This document shows positions 1-9,348 of a stretch of 64,000 nt of DNA, one piece after another. The position numbers were made by a program, and so were the translations under genes. The DNA comes from Heliomicrobium undosum (GTDB taxonomy: Bacteria; Bacillota; Desulfitobacteriia; Heliobacteriales; Heliobacteriaceae), in the NCBI RefSeq assembly GCF_009877425.1, contig NZ_WXEY01000002.1, forward strand, positions 76,960-140,959, given 5' to 3'. The notes under the pieces are model-generated. The model searched no databases, was not told where the DNA came from, and worked only from the letters and a program-made list of their open reading frames with translations. The number at the start of each line of letters is the position of its first letter. The stretch's first letter is position 1.

Positions 1-14
1 AGGAAGAAAGGCGG

Positions 15-575
15 ATGCTGCGAGATATCAACCTGTCCCTGATCATTATCAAGATGACATTCCAATTGGCCGATGATCGCCGGTTTGCTTCCAGCATGGT
101 AGCTCGTCACCTGCAGCCTTTCGTCGTCCTTGATATGGACAAGTCGCGAAAATCATACTTACAGTTGCTTGCCCAGGTGGCCCGTGACGAATCGGCCAAT
201 TTTGCCACCCGAGCAGGCTTCGAGAGCTTTGAGGCCTTGGGCCGGCGGTGGCAGAAGTCCGGAAAGGACCTCTACGATCAGTCCCTCCTGATGGGACCAA
301 TGGGGGACCAGTTTGAGAGCAAGCTCCAGCACATCCTGCGTAAATTCGCCAAGGCGGCCCAGGCGCCCTATTTGACAGTGGTGACGCGGTTGCCGGCGGA
401 ACCGTTGCGGATCGAGATCCCACGCTTTCAGGTGATCCGCCCCTTTGTCATCGGCGGCATCCCCTGCGCCAGCTTCGAGGATGCGCGATTGCTGGCCCAG
501 ACGCTGGCGCCTGCCGTGGCCCGCGATGAGAAGGACGGGCTGATCGAGCACTTTACCAGTCACTATATCGATTGA
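15..575 (+). CDS. Conserved-looking protein of unknown function
   Basis: This 186-residue protein is not recognised. It looks soluble and mostly helical, with charged stretches in its first two thirds and a more hydrophobic C-terminal third. No transmembrane segment, signal peptide or metal motif is visible. A purine-rich ribosome binding site (AGGAAGAAAGG) occupies the first bases of the window, so the ATG is credible. The frame stays open to the window edge, so a longer upstream form cannot be excluded. It is followed by about 110 bp and then ccdA on the same strand. It may share a transcript with ccdA, but nothing in the sequence ties the functions together. Confidence 0.6.
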   Translation: MLRDINLSLIIIKMTFQLADDRRFASSMVARHLQPFVVLDMDKSRKSYLQLLAQVARDESANFATRAGFESFEALGRRWQKSGKDLYDQSLLMGPMGDQFESKLQHILRKFAKAAQAPYLTVVTRLPAEPLRIEIPRFQVIRPFVIGGIPCASFEDARLLAQTLAPAVARDEKDGLIEHFTSHYID

Positions 576-711
576 ACTTGTCCTGTTGAGGCAAGGTTTG
601 AGGCAAGCCCAAGGAAAGGATTGATTCATAATAAGCGTCATTCTCTTTTCTCTTGAACCCCCCGCCATTCTGCGGTAAACTGTGATGGAGAATAGGGGGG
701 AGGGGTATTCT

Positions 712-1440
712 TTGGACTCGGTTTCCTTGACAGTCGCTTTTCTCGCAGGGATCGCTTCCTTTTTATCGCCCTGCGTATTACCGCTCGTGCCGGCTTATGT
801 GACGTACCTTACCGGCTCTGTCGTCGCTGAACTGCCCCAGGGTGAAGCGGGGGAGGGCGAGAAAAAACAACCAAACAGTCCATTCTGGCGCGCCATCGCC
901 TTTGTCCTCGGCTTCTCTGTCGTCTTCATCGCCTTAGGGGCGACGGCCACGGTGCTCGGGAAATGGTTGGTTCAATATCAAGGGGCCTTGCGCGTGGCCG
1001 CCGGGGCGATCATCGTTCTTTTCGGCCTCCATTTGAGCGGGCTGTTGCCGATTCCCGGCCTCTACCGGGAGGTTCGCTTGGGCGGTAAGCCGAAGACGGG
1101 TGGATGGCTCGGCGCCTTTCTGCTGGGCATGGCTTTCGCCGCCGGCTGGTCGCCCTGTGTGGGGCCAATCCTGTCGGCCATCTACATCTATGCGGCCACT
1201 GGAGAGACACTGGGTCAGGGATTGGCGCTGCTGACAGCCTACTCGACGGGGTTGGCCATTCCTTTCCTGGTGACAGCCTTGTCGATCGCCAGGTTTGACT
1301 TCTGGTTCCGGCGCATGAGCCGCCATCTCACCAAGATCTCTATGGCCAGCGGCGTCATCATGGTGGCCGTCGGCGTATTGATCCTGACGGACCGACTGGG
1401 CAGAATGAGCGCCTACCTGGACTTTTTGCCGAGCTTCTGA
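712..1440 (+). CDS. ccdA: CcdA-type cytochrome c biogenesis / thiol-disulfide transporter
   Basis: This is a polytopic membrane protein of about 242 residues with six predicted helices. The family passes reducing equivalents from cytoplasmic thioredoxin across the membrane to extracytoplasmic thiol proteins, for example during cytochrome c maturation. Both signature cysteine motifs are present: SPCVLPLVPAYV in the first helix and GWSPCVGPIL in the fourth. The frame is open from a GTG at 682, but the strong purine-rich site GGGGGGAGGGG (about 695-705) lies inside that extension and is well placed for the TTG at 712. The shorter start also puts the first cysteine at the usual distance. No TlpA/ResA partner is adjacent. 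Family identity is secure; the partner is unknown. Confidence 0.92.
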   Translation: MDSVSLTVAFLAGIASFLSPCVLPLVPAYVTYLTGSVVAELPQGEAGEGEKKQPNSPFWRAIAFVLGFSVVFIALGATATVLGKWLVQYQGALRVAAGAIIVLFGLHLSGLLPIPGLYREVRLGGKPKTGGWLGAFLLGMAFAAGWSPCVGPILSAIYIYAATGETLGQGLALLTAYSTGLAIPFLVTALSIARFDFWFRRMSRHLTKISMASGVIMVAVGVLILTDRLGRMSAYLDFLPSF

Positions 1441-1467
1441 AATCCTGATAAATCGCTTAAAAATGAA

Positions 1468-1502
1468 CAAAAAAGAGACCCGGGGAAGAATTCCCTGGGT
1501 CT
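1468..1502 (-). terminator. Second terminator of the tRNA array
   Basis: A stem formed by AGACCC and GGGTCT, with an inner GGGGAA/TTCCC part, is followed on the minus strand by a run of T (the A run at 1468-1474). It lies between the convergent ccdA and tRNA array, and backs up the hairpin at 1524-1553. Confidence 0.6.
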
Positions 1503-1523
1503 TGCAGTTTGGTTTGCAACAAC

Positions 1524-1553
1524 AAAAAAACTGCGTCTCTAGGCCGCAGTTTT
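1524..1553 (-). terminator. Intrinsic terminator of the tRNA array
   Basis: The stem ACTGCG (1530-1535) / CGCAGT (1545-1550) is followed on the minus strand by a run of seven T. It is the first hairpin downstream of tRNA-His. Confidence 0.75.
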
Positions 1554-1562
1554 CTGTCATAA

Positions 1563-1639
1563 TGGGGCGATTGAGGGGACTTGAACCCCCGAATGCCGGA
1601 GCCACAATCCGGTGCGTTAACCACTTCGCCACAACCGCC
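1563..1639 (-). tRNA. tRNA-His (GTG)
   Basis: The cloverleaf can be folded by eye, with an anticodon loop TTGTGGC on a CCGGA/TCCGG stem, giving anticodon GTG. The gene encodes the extra 5' G (G-1) opposite C73, the histidine identity element, and a 3' CCA. It is the last gene of a seven-tRNA array read on the minus strand. Confidence 0.97.
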
Positions 1640-1647
1640 ATAATGAA

Positions 1648-1722
1648 TGGAGCGGAAGACGAGATTCGAACTCGCGACCCTCGCCTTGGCAAGGCGATGC
1701 TCTACCGCTGAGCTACTTCCGC
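1648..1722 (-). tRNA. tRNA-Gly (GCC)
   Basis: The acceptor stem GCGGAAG/CTTCCGC, the T-loop GTTCGAATC and the anticodon loop TTGCCAA (anticodon GCC) are all visible. The 3' CCA is encoded. It is the sixth gene of the array, 8 bp upstream of tRNA-His. Confidence 0.97.
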
Positions 1723-1726
1723 AAAA

Positions 1727-1802
1727 TGGTGATCCATGCTGGACTCGAACCAGCGACACCCTGATTAAAAGTCAGGTGCTCTACCAACTGAGCTAATGGA
1801 TC
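1727..1802 (-). tRNA. tRNA-Lys (TTT)
   Basis: The anticodon loop CTTTTAA on a CCTGA/TCAGG stem gives TTT. The D-loop AGTTGGTAGA, the T-loop GTTCGAGTC and an encoded CCA are present. It is the fifth gene of the array. Confidence 0.97.
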
Positions 1803-1823
1803 ATGAGAGTGAGATCAAGTAAA

Positions 1824-1898
1824 TGGCTGGGGAGGCTGGATTCGAACCAACGAATGGCGGAGTCAAAGTCCGCTGCCTTACCGCTTGGCTACACCCCA
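1824..1898 (-). tRNA. tRNA-Gln (TTG)
   Basis: The acceptor TGGGG, the anticodon loop CTTTGAC (anticodon TTG) and an encoded GCCA end identify tRNA-Gln. The U1:A72 pair at the acceptor tip is typical of this species. It is the fourth gene of the array. Confidence 0.97.
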
Positions 1899-1902
1899 GT
1901 GA

Positions 1903-1987
1903 TGGTGGAGGGAGAAGGATTCGAACCTTCGAAGGCAGAGCCGGCAGATTTACAGTCTGCTCCCTTTAGCCACTCGGGAATCCCTCC
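1903..1987 (-). tRNA. tRNA-Tyr (GTA)
   Basis: This is a class II tRNA of 85 nt with a long variable arm, as expected for bacterial tRNA-Tyr. The anticodon loop CTGTAAA gives GTA, and CCA is encoded. It is the third gene of the array and starts 4 bp from tRNA-Gln. Confidence 0.97.
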
Positions 1988-1993
1988 GTGAAA

Positions 1994-2069
<76 letters not shown>

Positions 2070-2071
2070 GT

Positions 2072-2147
2072 TGGTGACCCGTAGGGGATTCGAACCCCTG
2101 TAACCGCCGTGAAAGGGCGGTGTCTTAGACCGCTTGACCAACGGGCC
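2072..2147 (-). tRNA. tRNA-Glu (TTC)
   Basis: The anticodon loop CTTTCAC on a CCGCC/GGCGG stem gives TTC. The acceptor GGCCCGT pairs with ACGGGTC, and CCA is encoded. It is the first gene of the array, directly downstream of a consensus promoter. Confidence 0.97.
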
Positions 2148-2167
2148 AAATCGCGAACGCAAGAGAG

Positions 2168-2196
2168 ATTATAACGGATTCATGAAGGCAAATCAA
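2168..2196 (-). promoter_or_regulatory. Sigma-A promoter of the tRNA array
   Basis: On the minus strand TTGATT (2191-2196) is followed after 17 bp by a perfect TATAAT (2168-2173). The expected transcript start is about 15 bp before tRNA-Glu. Confidence 0.85.
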
Positions 2197-2262
2197 CACT
2201 ATTTTTGACGGAAAAAATAGAAATATATTCATTCCTGATGGATAAGAAGCCGATTGAGCGCC

Positions 2263-2439
2263 CTAACGGCTCTTTTGCGGCTTTTCTTGCGTCTTTGAAG
2301 CGCCTTTTGCTTGTTTCGCCGGATCCAGTTTCCCTGCCGCCTGCATCCGGCTGATTTTGATGCGCGCAGCGATGTAACCGATCAGCAGCGCTAAAGCGAT
2401 GGCGCCCATGTAGAGTCCGATCGATTCATTGACAGTCAT
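2263..2439 (-). CDS. Small single-span membrane protein, unknown function
   Basis: A 58-residue ORF begins with ATG behind a good ribosome binding site (AAAGGGGATTGCC). One hydrophobic segment (about residues 7-25, rich in Ala, Leu and Ile) precedes a lysine- and glutamine-rich tail, so the C-terminus is probably cytoplasmic. The layout resembles small membrane proteins near other sporulation or respiration genes, but no family is recognised. It lies upstream of the tRNA array on the same strand, with its own short intergenic region. Codon use and the ribosome binding site argue that it is real. Confidence 0.6.
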   Translation of the reverse strand: MTVNESIGLYMGAIALALLIGYIAARIKISRMQAAGKLDPAKQAKGASKTQEKPQKSR

Positions 2440-2558
2440 GGCAATCCCCTTTCATTGTCGTTCTCTATTTCACTAATGTAACCGATGAGAGAGGAATAAA
2501 CAAGGAAGTGGTTGGAATTTGCTCGAAAATGACACGGTCATATGGAGATCAAAGCACG

Positions 2559-2612
2559 ATGAGTGACAAAAAAATGGAGGAAATAGATCCTCTTGGTCGA
2601 ATGAGTAAATAA
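2559..2612 (+). CDS. Possible 17-residue leader peptide before the histidine kinase
   Basis: An ATG-started frame of 17 codons reads MSDKKMEEIDPLGRMSK and ends 26 bp before the histidine kinase start. A GGAG lies about 11 nt upstream, slightly far. It could be a small regulatory or coupling peptide for the kinase, or chance. Nothing is known about it. Confidence 0.25.
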   Translation: MSDKKMEEIDPLGRMSK

Positions 2613-2638
2613 TATTTTGCATGAGGGAGGTGGGAAAG

Positions 2639-4111
2639 ATGCGCCCCGGCATGTCGAAGGACCAAGATAATTACCGGCTCATTTTTGAACACGCTGCCAT
2701 CGGATTGTGCTTAAACGACCTGGAGGGGAAATGCCTGAAGGCGAACAAAGCATTTTGTTCGATCGTCGGTTATTCGGAACAGGAACTGCTGCATATGCGC
2801 TTTCAGGATTTTTCCCACCCCGACGATGTGGAAACAGAAGGGGAGTATTTACGGCGGCTGCATTCCGGCGAATTGGACGGCTATACACTGGAAAAGCGAT
2901 ATATCAATCGCAGCCGGTTGATCTGGGTTCAACTTACCATCGTTCCGATTAAGGATCAGTATGGCCGCCTTGCCTATACGCTCGCGCAAGTGCAGGATAT
3001 TACAGAAGAAAAACGGATAGAAGCCGAATTGCATTCCCAGACGGAACTGCTGCGGGAAGAGAGGGACAGTGCCGAGAACCAGATCCGGCAGTTTTTTACG
3101 CTATCGGTCGATTTGATGTGCGTCGTCGGCATGGATGGCTATTATAAACAGATCAACAGCGCCTTTTCCCATGTCCTTGGCTATAGTGAAGAAGAACTGA
3201 TGACCACCCCCTATCTGAGCTTGATTCACGAAGATGATCAGATCAAAGTGAAGGCGCTGAACTGGGAGCAGTTCAAAAGCCAACCCTTGCGGGACATGGA
3301 GGTGCGTCATCGATGCAAGGATGGATCCTACCGGTGGATTTCCTGGATTTCAGTGGTGAATTTGCAGACGGGGCTGATTTATGGCGTCGGCCGTGATGTT
3401 ACCGCACAAAAACAGTTGGAGCAGGAACTTGTCTCCATCGACCGTTTAAACATCATCGCCCGGATGGCCGCCGGGCTGGGACATGAAATCCGCAACCCCA
3501 TGACCACCGTCCGCGGCTTTCTCCAGATCATGTCCAAGAAGGATGAAAATGAGGAGCACCGTCGCTACTTTGAACTGATGATCAGTGAGCTTGATCGCGC
3601 CAATGCGATCATCACTGAGTTTCTGAGTTTTACCCGCCGTAAATCGAAAGATCCCCAGCCTGGCAACCTGAGAAGGCTGATCGAGGACTTTTTCCCCTTG
3701 CTACAGGCCGACGCGCTGCGGGAAGACAAGTGGATCCAAATGGAACTGGCCGATGTGCCGGATCTGACCCTCGATGAAAAAGAAATCCGGCAACTGCTAT
3801 TTAACCTTGTTCGAAACGGCTTGGACGCCATGGCGTCCGGTAAGTGCGTCACGATCCGGACGGCTGTTGATGATGATGTCGTCGTCTTGCAAATCGAGGA
3901 CCAGGGCTCCGGGATACCGGACAAGGACATGAAAAACCTGGGCGTTCCCTTTTTCACCACCAAAGACACGGGAACAGGGTTGGGCCTGCCCATCGCTTAC
4001 AACATCGCCAATCGTCATAAGGCGAAGATATCCGTGGAATCGAGTTCGAAAGGGACCTGCTTTAGTGTCCGCTTTCCCACCGAGTATTCAGTCCCGACGC
4101 AACGGGAATAG
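2639..4111 (+). CDS. Soluble PAS-PAS sensor histidine kinase (sporulation-kinase-like)
   Basis: This protein of about 490 residues has two PAS domains (about residues 10-130 and 150-270), a HisKA domain with the phospho-acceptor motif GHEIRNPMTTVRGFLQ (about 285-300), and a HATPase_c domain with N, G1 (EDQGSGIP) and G2 (GTGLGL) boxes. No transmembrane helix is seen, so it senses a cytoplasmic signal. The order PAS-PAS-HisKA with motif GHEIRNP is that of the KinA/KinE/KinB group, which feeds the sporulation phosphorelay; that role is inferred. No response regulator is adjacent, which fits an orphan kinase. The start is set at the ATG at 2639, because GGGAGGTGGG overlaps the ATG at 2621. Confidence 0.9.
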   Translation: MRPGMSKDQDNYRLIFEHAAIGLCLNDLEGKCLKANKAFCSIVGYSEQELLHMRFQDFSHPDDVETEGEYLRRLHSGELDGYTLEKRYINRSRLIWVQLTIVPIKDQYGRLAYTLAQVQDITEEKRIEAELHSQTELLREERDSAENQIRQFFTLSVDLMCVVGMDGYYKQINSAFSHVLGYSEEELMTTPYLSLIHEDDQIKVKALNWEQFKSQPLRDMEVRHRCKDGSYRWISWISVVNLQTGLIYGVGRDVTAQKQLEQELVSIDRLNIIARMAAGLGHEIRNPMTTVRGFLQIMSKKDENEEHRRYFELMISELDRANAIITEFLSFTRRKSKDPQPGNLRRLIEDFFPLLQADALREDKWIQMELADVPDLTLDEKEIRQLLFNLVRNGLDAMASGKCVTIRTAVDDDVVVLQIEDQGSGIPDKDMKNLGVPFFTTKDTGTGLGLPIAYNIANRHKAKISVESSSKGTCFSVRFPTEYSVPTQRE

Positions 4112-4142
4112 GCCGGGACATTTTTCATATACAGGTCTCTGC

Positions 4143-4171
4143 TTTTCAATAGTTACCGCATTGGGTATAAT
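4143..4171 (+). promoter_or_regulatory. Sigma-A promoter of miaB
   Basis: TTTTCA (4143-4148), a 17-bp spacer and a perfect TATAAT (4166-4171) sit 35 bp before the GTG start of miaB. Confidence 0.75.
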
Positions 4172-4205
4172 GATCTAACTGAAAAAAATGTCGAGGAGCA
4201 GACCT

Positions 4206-5531
4206 GTGAGCGCAAAGAAGGATACTTATCATATTTTGACCTACGGCTGTCAGATGAACGAACGGGACACTGAGTCGCTGGCCGGTTTTCTCCAGCAGAT
4301 GGGATATACAGCGTCCACCCCTGAAGAGGCTGGCGTCTTGCTGATCAACACCTGCTGTGTCCGTGAATCGGCCGAGCGCAAGATACTGGGCAAACTGGGC
4401 GAATTGCGCAAGTACAAGTTGGCCCGGCCCGAAGTGGTCATCGGCATCGGCGGCTGCATGGTCCAGCAGCCGGGCATGAGCGAGCGTATCCGCAAGGAAT
4501 ATCCTTACGTGGACATCGTCTTCGGCACCCACAACCTGCACCAGTTGCCGCGCATGATTGAACAGTGCCAGTTTGGACAGGTTGTCGAGGTTTGGGACAG
4601 CGAGGGCGAGGTTGTCGAGGATCTACCGGAGCGCAAGGCAGAAGGCATCAAGGCCCATGTGACGATCATGTACGGCTGCAACAACTTTTGTAGCTACTGC
4701 ATCGTCCCCCATGTGCGTGGCCGGGAACGCAGCCGGGCGCCGGAAGACGTGGTCCGGGAGGTCCAATCCCTCGTCGCCCAGGGCGTCAAGGAAGTGACCG
4801 TCCTTGGACAAAACGTCAACTCCTATGGCAAGGATCTGAATCCGCGGGTTTCCTTCGCCGACCTCCTGCGGACCGTCAACGGCGTCGAAGGGCTGAAACG
4901 GATACGCTTCACCACGTCCCATCCGAAGGATTTCGATCTGGCGCTGATCGCGGCGATGTCAGAGTCGGACAAGGTTTGCGAACACATCCACCTGCCCGTT
5001 CAAGCCGGGAGCAACCGGATCCTGGCGGCCATGAACCGCGGTTACAGCCGGGAACAATACATGGAGATGATCGGCCAGATCCGCCAGGCTATGCCCGAGG
5101 TGGCGCTGACGACGGACTTGATCGTCGGGTTCCCCGGCGAGACGGAAGAGGATTTTGCCGACACGCTCGATCTGCTCGAAAAGGTCCGCTATGACAACGC
5201 CTTCACCTTCCTGTACTCCAAGCGCAGCGGCACACCTGCGGCGGAACTGGCGGAACAGGTCGACGCCGAGACGAAAAAAGCGCGCTTCCAGCGGCTGTTG
5301 CAACTGCAAAACCGGATCAGCCTGGAACACAATAAGGCCCTCATCGGGTCTGTCCAGGAGGTCCTCGTTGAAGGGCGCAGCAAGACGAACAAAGAACTGA
5401 TGACCGGGCGGACGCGTGGCAACAAGATCGTTGTCTTCGCCGGCGCAGAGCAACAGGTGGGGGAGACGGTCCTGGTTCGCATCGATGAGGCGCGGACGTG
5501 GACATTGTTGGGAACGATGGCTTTGCTTTGA
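4206..5531 (+). CDS. miaB: tRNA-2-methylthio-N6-dimethylallyladenosine synthase MiaB
   Basis: This radical SAM methylthiotransferase adds the methylthio group to i6A37 of tRNAs reading UNN codons, so it acts after MiaA, which is encoded at 12.3 kb. The roughly 441 residues show the N-terminal UPF0004 domain with three cluster cysteines (TYGCQMN, NTCCV, GGCMV), the radical SAM motif CNNFCSYC around residue 155, and a C-terminal TRAM domain. Length is normal for MiaB. GTG 4206 is chosen because GAGGAG at 4192-4197 is well spaced for it and would overlap the alternative ATG at 4188. tRNA-Tyr and tRNA-Phe in the nearby array are among likely substrates. Confidence 0.95.
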   Translation: MSAKKDTYHILTYGCQMNERDTESLAGFLQQMGYTASTPEEAGVLLINTCCVRESAERKILGKLGELRKYKLARPEVVIGIGGCMVQQPGMSERIRKEYPYVDIVFGTHNLHQLPRMIEQCQFGQVVEVWDSEGEVVEDLPERKAEGIKAHVTIMYGCNNFCSYCIVPHVRGRERSRAPEDVVREVQSLVAQGVKEVTVLGQNVNSYGKDLNPRVSFADLLRTVNGVEGLKRIRFTTSHPKDFDLALIAAMSESDKVCEHIHLPVQAGSNRILAAMNRGYSREQYMEMIGQIRQAMPEVALTTDLIVGFPGETEEDFADTLDLLEKVRYDNAFTFLYSKRSGTPAAELAEQVDAETKKARFQRLLQLQNRISLEHNKALIGSVQEVLVEGRSKTNKELMTGRTRGNKIVVFAGAEQQVGETVLVRIDEARTWTLLGTMALL

Positions 5532-5628
5532 AAAATTGTGACGAGCAAGAGCAGATCCACAGGGGGAAGTTTTGGTTCGTTAGTTACAAAAATGTATAGC
5601 CTGTAAATTAGAAGGGTACGCTTTTTTC

Positions 5629-6321
5629 ATGATGGAAAAAGCGGAGCCTCGGTTTGATGATTGGAAAAAGAGCCTCGACAACAAAACGGCAGCGCAAGCC
5701 CGTTTTGAGCGATGGCTCTTTCTTTATCTGTCCAAGGTGCTTTTTTCCGGGAAACCGGGGGAATTGCTGCGGTTTTCGGCGCCTTTTTTTGGCCGAACCG
5801 TAATGGATACATTGAATGAGTCGAAGGCGATGGCCTCGCTTTGGGGCCTGTCAACATATCATTTACGCTGGAGCGCGCAATCGGCCCATGTCTTTTTTTA
5901 TGATCGCCAGAAACTTGAGGGAGTTTTGCGAGGTGTGGCCCAAAACCGCTTGTTTCATTTTTTGGGATACGGACCGAGTGTGACTGCCATGTCCTTCCTG
6001 GATGGATTGGCGGAGCGGTGGCGGCAGACGGGACAGATCCCGCATGAGATCGGCATCGCTGTCGGCTACCCGCTCAAGGATGTGCTGGGTTACATGGGCC
6101 TTGTCGATTTACCAAAGCGGATGGTGCGTGAATGGTGCATTTACGGCAGGGAAGGGGCGTCTCTCCAGCGAAAGGAACAGTATGATCTGGGATTGCAGCG
6201 AGGGCTGGAGTACTTGCGAACTGATCAGAGCGCAATGATTCGTGACGAACTATGCGGTCACCGGAGCTATACCACCTATGTGTGTCCTGAGGGGGATGTT
6301 GCGGTGCAGGAAGACCAATAA
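5629..6321 (+). CDS. DUF3793 family protein
   Basis: This 230-residue protein matches the pattern of DUF3793: a helical region followed by the phrase PHEIGIAVGYPLKDVLGYMG near residues 138-158. That family is found in anaerobic Firmicutes and its function is unknown. No membrane segment or catalytic motif is evident. Two ATG codons in tandem open the frame (5629 and 5632), with a modest ribosome binding site. It has its own intergenic regions on both sides and a stem-loop terminator downstream, so it is probably monocistronic. Confidence 0.7.
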   Translation: MMEKAEPRFDDWKKSLDNKTAAQARFERWLFLYLSKVLFSGKPGELLRFSAPFFGRTVMDTLNESKAMASLWGLSTYHLRWSAQSAHVFFYDRQKLEGVLRGVAQNRLFHFLGYGPSVTAMSFLDGLAERWRQTGQIPHEIGIAVGYPLKDVLGYMGLVDLPKRMVREWCIYGREGASLQRKEQYDLGLQRGLEYLRTDQSAMIRDELCGHRSYTTYVCPEGDVAVQEDQ

Positions 6322-6410
6322 ACCTGGTTATAACCGAATAAGTCAGCGATACGATGTTCGTTCACTTGTTTAACACCAACCCATCAATTGTTAGTGCGCC
6401 GATAAAAATG

Positions 6411-6443
6411 CCCTATCGCGAAAGCGATGGGGATTATTGTTTT
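6411..6443 (+). terminator. Terminator after the DUF3793 gene
   Basis: A 9-bp stem CCCTATCGC/GCGATGGGG closed by a GAAA tetraloop is followed by a broken T-rich tail (ATTATTGTTTT). Confidence 0.65.
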
Positions 6444-6483
6444 CCTATGGAGTTTCTGTTAGAGGACATATGCCTTTGCGCCT

Positions 6484-6491
6484 GCTATAAT
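6484..6491 (+). promoter_or_regulatory. Extended -10 promoter of the mutS operon
   Basis: TGC precedes a perfect TATAAT (6486-6491), giving an extended -10 element. A weak -35-like AGGACA lies about 17 bp upstream. The leader to mutS is about 115 nt and holds a small CTCC/GGAG hairpin. Confidence 0.6.
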
Positions 6492-6613
6492 ATCCTATTA
6501 TATTGATTTTGCTCCCTAGAGGAGCCGGGGAAACCGTGAGAAAGAGACAAGAAAGAGACCTGAAGGACGCCTACAGGAAACCTGAAGATTAATTATCGTT
6601 ACGAGGTATCACC

Positions 6614-9346
<2,733 letters not shown>

Positions 9347-9348
9347 CC

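Noticed and set aside
934-1692. Long minus-strand frames across ccdA and the tRNA array
   Set aside because: They run through tRNA genes and the ccdA coding strand in antisense and have no ribosome binding sites.
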